From Bacteroidota bacterium (GTDB taxonomy: Bacteria; Bacteroidota; Bacteroidia; Chitinophagales; UBA2359), in NCBI GenBank assembly GCA_020629895.1, contig JAHDCM010000058.1, forward strand, positions 1 to 11,661: a DNA stretch of 11,661 nt. Direction: 5' to 3'. Below the pieces are notes generated by a model that ran no database searches, was not told where the DNA came from, and saw nothing but the letters and a program-made list of their open reading frames with translations. Shown here one piece after another: positions 1 to 6,500 of the stretch. How positions within the stretch are numbered: position 1 is the first letter of the stretch; each line of letters begins with the position of its first letter. Position numbers and translations under genes: made by a program.

Positions 1-213
1 ATGTAAAAAAAAACAATGTGAATGATGTGTATTCTTATGTCAATGACATTGGGCGGCAACCCTTCGTCGTACATCGCACAAAACCCACCCCAAAATCCCC
101 TTCCGAGGAGGGGACTGCCTTATACCTTTTTAGAAGCGAAGCATTTGACAATACGCTATATGTAATGTGATGGAAAAGGCAAACCAGCCAGAGGCTGAAA
201 CTTGTCATCATTA

Positions 214-235
214 CCACCAGCGATGACGCTGGCGG
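214..235. repeat. Imperfect inverted repeat (hairpin)
   Basis: Arms CCAGCG (217-222) and CGCTGG (227-232) pair perfectly around a 4-base loop. After one mismatch two further pairs form, so the hairpin spans 214-235. An outer pairing of GGCTG (193-197) with CAGCC (236-240) could enclose it in a larger structure. It has no U-tract and so is not a standard terminator. Confidence 0.6.
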
Positions 236-264
236 CAGCCTAATTCATTCAATCATTCAGCATT

Positions 265-286
265 GGGCGACCACAAGGGATCGCCC
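265..286. repeat. REP-like 22-base hairpin
   Basis: GGGCGA (265-270) pairs with TCGCCC (281-286), and CC can pair with GG inside, leaving a short ACAA-type loop. The sequence around it resembles a short GC-rich palindromic repeat that I recall from intergenic DNA of many unrelated bacteria. The pairing is seen directly; the family assignment is from memory. Confidence 0.55.
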
Positions 287-346
287 CTACATTCACTCAT
301 TGTTTACCGCGTGAGGGATAGTAGCGGTAGCTTGGCGAAGTAGAAA

Positions 347-411
347 GGTAGTGCGGCTTTTGCTGGCAGGGCTGACGAAGGAAGACACTGCCAGCAAAGA
401 TAGCCGCACCC
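347..411. repeat. Stem-loop within the structured repeat
   Basis: Outer arms GTGCGGCT (351-358) and AGCCGCAC (402-409) pair perfectly. An inner stem (about 359-369 with 388-398) adds roughly 11 pairs around an 18-base loop, with a 3-base bulge (399-401) on one side. GG (347-348) can pair with CC (410-411) beyond a 2-base bulge. The two-level stem with one-sided bulges looks like a folded nucleic acid rather than a protein operator. Confidence 0.7.
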
Positions 412-446
412 CTTTTCTAGGAGACAACTACAAGTGGATAGCCCGA

Positions 447-506
447 CCTTTTTTCGACTCGTGCCTGTCGATGCGTGGACGCATCGACGGACGAGTCGAA
501 AAAAGG
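447..506. repeat. 60-base near-perfect long hairpin
   Basis: Sixteen perfect outer pairs (447-462 with 491-506) are followed by CC/GG (464-465 with 489-490, single-base bulges at 463 and 466). An inner stem then runs from 467-476 to 479-488. The outer arms start with CCTTTTTTCG and end with CGAAAAAAGG. It lies about 70 bases past the tamB stop codon and could protect or end the tamB message, but no U-run follows the stem on the minus strand, so it is not an ordinary intrinsic terminator. It forms the leading (GGGCGTGTCC) end of the structured repeat element. Confidence 0.8.
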
Positions 507-521
507 ACACGCCCAGTTATT

Positions 522-569
522 GGTGATTGGATGATTGGATGACTGGGTGATTGGATAACTGGGTGATTT
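522..569. repeat. Six-unit 8-bp tandem repeat
   Basis: Six consecutive 8-base units follow the pattern G-R-T-R-A-Y-T-G/T: GGTGATTG, GATGATTG, GATGACTG, GGTGATTG, GATAACTG, GGTGATTT. The array ends five bases before the last base of the tamB stop codon, in the 3' untranslated region. A related period-8 array lies inside tamB at 5253-5284, so the two may arise by the same slippage process. Confidence 0.85.
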
Positions 570-574
570 GTAGG

Positions 575-3500
575 TTATGGATTTGTTTGGGTTTTGCGTT
601 GTTGTCGTTTTTCTTGTCGTCTTTTACGACGTTCTTCCTTCGTGTATTTGGGGGCAAAGAGTTCTTTGAAACTGTCAAACTCTTGGCTAGTCAAGAAACT
701 GACACCAATTTTATTATAATCACCATCGAATAGGTCTTTATCGAATTTGTTGAATGCTTTGAGTTGATAGACGCCATCTTTGGTGATGTCATATATGACG
801 ACGAAATCGCCAGCAATTGCCACATTATCATAACTTTGGTATTGGCGTCCGACATCTACGTTTCCTCCAATGTTGACAGAAATTCGATCTTCGAAGATAC
901 GTTGGGTGTAGGAAAGTCCGATTTCGGAGCGGGTATTGGGATAAAATTCATCTCCAAATTGGATATAGTCGGCGTCGTATTGGCTCCAACTAAAGTTGAT
1001 TTCGGCTCCATCAATAAGCCCAGATACGGCGTCATTGAGATAGCCGAGTAGGTAGCTGGAAAGGAATTCGCTGACAGTGGTATTAACCCCTGAACGGAGG
1101 TCAATTCCAAAGTCGTCGGGTGGCATAAATCGGTTGAGGATAAGTAAGCCAAAAATTTGTTTGTTGAGTTCGTTTTGGTCAGCATTGGTAAGTTCGGCGA
1201 TTCGGGTGTCAAATAGGTTGTCTACGACTGGCAAACTTGTTTCGCGTTGTTTGATATCAAACTTAATATCTGGTTGTTCGAGTACGCCACTCATATTTAG
1301 ATATACGTCAATGGGCGTTCGTTTTCGGGCAATATCTTCGGCATTGGAGGATTGTCCGCCTACGGAAAGGACATTTTTATCGGCTTCGGTAAAGATGTCG
1401 TATCGCGAGGTACGTAATCCATAAATGGCACTGAGGTCGAGTTGTGCTTTGTATGGGTCTCCTGTAAAGGTGATGCGTCCGCCTTCTTTTACGGTAAAGA
1501 ATTTATTAATGACCTTTTGGATAGAAAAGAGATATTCTCCTTGTACAATTTCATAGATACCGTACATATCAAAGGCAAAATCGCCAATGGTGCTAACTTG
1601 CATTTGTAGGTTTCCTTTTCCTCGACTTTTGATGATGTCACCAGCATTGAGGTCGAAGATAATTTGGATTTGGGCATCCTCTGTAATATCTAAATCCATA
1701 TTGATATTGAATCCGACACTAGAGGCGGTGGTGTCTGTTTGATTGTAAAGACTTGTATCTCGGACGATAAAGGAATAGATGCGATCATCGCCTATATCGC
1801 TGGCACCATCTTCAAGGAGGAGTGCTATTTCTGTTTGGGGTAATGAACGCCCTTGAATATCCATATTTATTTCTTGCAAATTGCCATAAATTCTGGCCCC
1901 TCCATCTCCATAGGCGGTTCCGTAGAAGAGGTCATTATCGGTAATAGTCGTATTGAGAAATAGAAATTCATCTGTCCGCATATCTACATCTAGGTACATA
2001 TCTTTGAAATCGTTGAGGTCGAAGAAGCCATTTAACACAGCGGTATTGGTATCTTTATCTAGGATTTGGAGGTTCACGAAATTGAGCATATTATTATTGA
2101 CTTCAATTTCGGCATTGAGGGTATCGTTGGTGGTATAGGTTGTTTGTAGGTAATCAATGGTCACTTGGGCATCATTTATTTTGATGTTACCACTTAACTT
2201 AGGTGCTGAAGATAAACCGTGTAAATTGAGGTTTACGGCTCCTGTTCCAGCTAGATCAGAGGTAAATTCTCCAATAAAGGGTTCGAGAAAAAGCAGGGAG
2301 GCTTTATCAAGGGCGAGGTCAATATCAAGGATACCTGCACTTTGCCCTTCGGGGGGTAAGGTGAAGGTACCTTTTCCATTTCCGTTGTATAAATTACCAA
2401 ACAAATCAGCTTGGATATTAATATTCTGGTCTCCTTTTTTCTTGGCGACTGCTGCGGTTACATTTCCTATTTTTTGTTTTAAGAAATGCAGGCTATCGAC
2501 TCTAAAAGCCGATTCGATGATTTGTTGTTGAAATAAATCTTTGAGAAATACTTGTCCACTCAGTGTGCCATCTAGTCCTAGATTTTCAATCACATCTAGT
2601 TCATTAAAATCACCTACTATTACTTGATCTATTTTGATGATGGTTTCATTATTAAATTCGTTGGAGGGTTTGCTTTGAATACTAATTTTTTGGTCTCCTT
2701 GTGATAAAATGACATTTTCAATGGCGAAGATGTCTTTATTTTTGTACATGAAGCTTCCTGTGGAGGCTTCCCATGCTTTATTGTTGATGACAATTTCAGT
2801 ATTTGTAAAATTCATTCTCAGGCTGTCGAGATTGGCAAAAAGTAAGCCTTCAATTGCAAATCGAGTAGCGGCAGAATCAGGAGCAACGGCAATTGTAAAG
2901 TCAATACTATCATTGCGTACATCTCCTTTTACATACACGCGTGGAATATCCAGTGCGCTACTGGTAATAACTGAATCAATTTGTGCATCATAGTAAATAT
3001 GTTCTTCGTCGGAGGTAGCTACTAAAATGAGGCGTTCTCCTCGGTTGCCTTCAAAGACAAATTCAGGGACATCTGCTTCTAAGAACATTTCTTTGGTTTC
3101 GGTATTAAAGTTTCCAGAAAGCCCTACACTGTCTAATTGTTCGAGTCCGGGGACGAAGAGTTTGGTAAGCGGAATGGGGTCTTTAATTTGAATATCAAAG
3201 TGAATATCTTGCGCGCTTGTTTTAGCTACGGTATCGAAACGATAAGGGAAATAGGTATGTAGGAAATTTTGTACCGAAGGGATGAGTTCGCGGTAGTTAA
3301 AATCTCCATAAAAATCAGCAGTTCCATAATCGAATGTGAGGGATGCTGCTCGCTGGTCATCGTCGAAATAAGAACTAAAGTCGATACTTTTCAGAATCGC
3401 TGATACGGAGTCTTTCGTTACAATAAGTCCACGCAACTGAGCAAGTCCTTCTAGGTTATCAATATTGTCTCCTTTAAGATCGAGGTAAGCAACTCCTTTG

Positions 3501-6500
3501 AGCTTCAAATCGCTATAAAATTTGTCTTTGGGTAGTATATTTAAGGGAGCTAAGTCAAGGTGTCTAACTCCTAGTGCCTTTAGTTTATATACGGGTACTT
3601 CTCCTCTCAAATCGACTAGTCCTTTAAAGCCTAAATTCACATTGGGATCGTTAATTGCCATTTCCCCTTCAAAGGCTTTTCCTTCAATGAAGCCTTGTTT
3701 TACTAAAATGGAATCATAGGAATAGCCTTTAAAATCTACGGAAACAAACGCAGTGTCTATCTCTGCTTCTAAGTCTTCAATCGTTAATCCTTTTCCATTT
3801 ACTTTCGCGTTTAAAGAAATTTTATCAAAGCGATCGTCTTTATTCAGCCATTCGTATAGGTTGAAATCGACTAGTTTTAGGGTGCCTTTGTAGCTAGGTA
3901 GGGAATCGGTAATGAAGTCCATTTTTATATCCGATTGAATGGCTCCTAAATCTGTATTTAAGATACCATCGGCTACAAATTGCTGCGGATAACCCAAAAA
4001 TCGACCATTGAAGCTTAGGTTGCCTAATTTGTTAAAATTTTCGGGGATATGCAGTTCAGGAATAAGTTCACGAATGCTTGGCAAATCGGTTTCAAAATTA
4101 TGGACATTGAAGGTAATAAGGGTATTGTAAAAATCGGGCAGTCCTCTTAGTTTGAAATCTCCTTCATAGGCAATATCACCGATATTTATTTTTAAATCTT
4201 TTCCTTTTAGTTTATCTACGGTACCTAGCACTATTCCTTCCAGTTCAATGGCACGATTCGCATTTCTTTGGATAATTGTTTGTTCTTTTAATTGAGGGGC
4301 GAAATAGAAGAGGTCATCAAATTTGAGGTAGCTATCGGCTGCAAAATGCCCTTCCATTTTTACGCGTGGGATAAAGTCGGAGAAGGCACGAAAAGAAGGA
4401 TAAGATAGCGCGATATAATTTCCCAATTGGCTATGTGGTGTTTTTAGGTATAGATTTTCGATACTTGTTTTGCTAGTATCTACTGTAACTTTTCCTGCTA
4501 TTTTCTCAATATATAATCCTGATTTTTCTTGTGCAGAAAGGTGGTTTACTTGCCCTTTTACCTGATTATTCCCGTAATAGATATCCGATATATCTGCTTG
4601 AATATTCTGAACCAATAAATCATTGAAGTTAATTTGTTCCTTATTTATGAATGTCTCTGTTACTGGTTTATTTACGAGTGTCAAAGCGGCATTTTTGGCC
4701 AAGAAACTTCCTGCTTTTAGCTGCCAATCGGTAGGGCTAAGATACACGACTTGTTCGTACCATTCTTCTGTTTTTTCTTCCTCTGGTTGATTGTCTATAT
4801 CTCTAGTTTCAATATCAACTGCCAATTGGTCTAGCAACAATTGGTCTAGCAAGATGTCTTTTGTTTGCACGCCTACTGTCAGTTCTCCTGATCCTAATTG
4901 CTTCAGGTCTACTTGTACTTTGAGTTGTTCCTTATTATTGACTTGTACAGCTAGTTGATCGACTAAGAGTTGATTGAGCTTTACATTTTGTGGCTGTAAC
5001 TGTACTTGTGTTTTTCCTGTTTCTAATTGGTCAAGTTCTACCTGTACCTTGAGTTGATCTTTATTATTGACTTGTACCATTAACTGATCGACTAGTAACT
5101 GATCAAGACCTATATTTTGACTTGGTAGCTGTACTTGTGGTTGGATTGATTTTAATTGTTCAGATACTGCATTAATTTTAAGTTGATTGATTTCGTCGTT
5201 TAGTGAAAAGCGGGCTTGAAGCACTTGGAGGGAAGCGAGTGCAATGGAGGGAGGGATTGAGGGACTGAGGGACTGAGGGACTGAAGGAGGGATGGAGGGA
5301 GGGGTTGCGGGATTGGTGAATAACTGGCTTAGGTATTCAAAATTGTAGAGGGAATCGACATTATAGGTATTCTTTTCTTTTTTAATGTTGATAACAGGTT
5401 GATTAATCACCACCTCTTGTCCGCTTACTTGTATTGGCTCTTTGAGTGCCAAACGCATCGGAGCAAGGGCAATATCTTGTACATAGATTAAAGTATCTTG
5501 GGGACTTTTTTGCGTATCGTTTTCTACTGACAAAAAGAGTTGTTGAATGGTGCTGCTCTCTAAGTCGAAACGCAAATTGGCGGCATCCATTTCCTGAAAA
5601 TATAAATCAATAAGCGATGTAGATGCGAACAGTTTTTTTCGCGTAATCTCGTCGTGAATTTGAATATCTGGTTGAGGAATATAAATATGCTTTAGGGAGA
5701 TAAAAGGAGGATTGGAGGAGGCTGGAATGGAGGGCTTGGAGGATGAAGAAATGGGGGAATTGGTGAATAATTGGACAATTTGTTGGACATTATATACTTG
5801 GGTATCTCGGTCTCTTTTTAGGCGTACTTTGGGAGGGGTCGAAATCAATTCGTTGATAACGAACTTATTGTTAGCCAGGTTAATATCTCCACCATTTATT
5901 TGAAGTTGAGGTGTGTAAAACAAGGTATCTATCTTGTTAGCAATGCCTTCAGTTGCAAGGTAAGGTTCTAAGATAGTGAGTTGTGGAATAAGTAACTCTT
6001 CGTTTTGCCAATCTTTTGTCTGCACCCCTTCCAAGATTAGTTGTTCCCAGTTGATATATAAGCCAGTTTGGGTACTTGGATTTTTTAAGTACAATTCAGG
6101 GCCAGCCATCACCAACTGCTCCAACTCCAACTGACGTTTACCAAAATCCAATTGATTCAAATCTACTTGAAAGGCATCCAGTTGGCTATTAATCGCCAAG
6201 TTATTTTTTTCATCTTTTAAATTGACAGTTAGTGCAGTCGTTTGTAGATCAAATTGCTGAAGATTGAGCAGTAGTTCACTGGTACTTATTTGTCCTGAAA
6301 TTTGTTGTGTTGGAGCATCTATTTGAGCGACAACCCCTCTGGTATCTATCACCTGAAGCTTCATATCCGCTTGCGCCTTCTCTAGTGAAGCATCAATAAT
6401 AACTCCTTCCTTTTTTAAATTTATCAGCGTATTTAAATCATTAGCTGCAAATTGTAGTTGGTTAACATCCGCAAAAATATCGGGAGCATTGGCTTTTATA

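Larger units (their letters stand above)
1..305. other. Gene-free repeat-mosaic intergenic region
   Basis: No credible gene is visible here. The only open frames are short, have no family-like composition and run through repeat-like DNA. The stretch holds a C-rich/G-rich inverted segment at about 97-113 (CCCC then GGGG arms) and two clearer hairpins described separately at 214-235 and 265-286. The C-rich segment around 84-113 and the hairpin at 265-286 look, from memory, like short dispersed intergenic repeats common in Bacteroidota genomes; this recognition was not tested by a search. The region lies downstream of tamB, so tamB transcripts would run into it. Confidence 0.6.
306..514 (-). repeat. 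Structured dispersed repeat element, about 210 bp
   Basis: A compact non-coding element, read here on the minus strand from GGGCGTGTCC (514-505) to a CTATCCCTCACGCGG-like end (321-307). It contains two strong stem-loops (447-506 and 347-411), a small terminal stem (ACCGC 306-310 with GCGGT 324-328), and two copies of GATAGCC on the plus strand (399-405 and 437-443). Conserved-looking ends around hairpins of apparently free sequence match, from memory, a widespread intergenic repeat family in Bacteroidota for which I know no formal name. Open frames crossing it are incidental. A second copy seems to begin at 11632 in the opposite orientation. Function is unknown; a mobile non-autonomous element, a structured RNA or a 3'-end mRNA element are all possible. 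Confidence 0.6.

Noticed and set aside
35..217. Minus-strand 60-aa open frame with a hydrophobic start
   Set aside because: It lies in repeat-like intergenic DNA with no recognisable motif and no start context; the hydrophobic stretch is short and unconvincing.
447..506. Hairpin as an intrinsic terminator of tamB
   Set aside because: There is no U-tract after the stem on the minus strand, and the T- and A-runs are part of the stem itself; it also belongs to a larger repeat element.
304..510. Minus-strand 68-aa open frame
   Set aside because: It runs entirely through the structured repeat element, including both hairpin arms, has no domain-like composition, and is best explained as an incidental frame in repeat DNA.
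5253..5284. 8-bp array as a CRISPR or integration site
   Set aside because: Units are contiguous without spacers and lie within a continuous reading frame, so a simple tandem repeat explains them.
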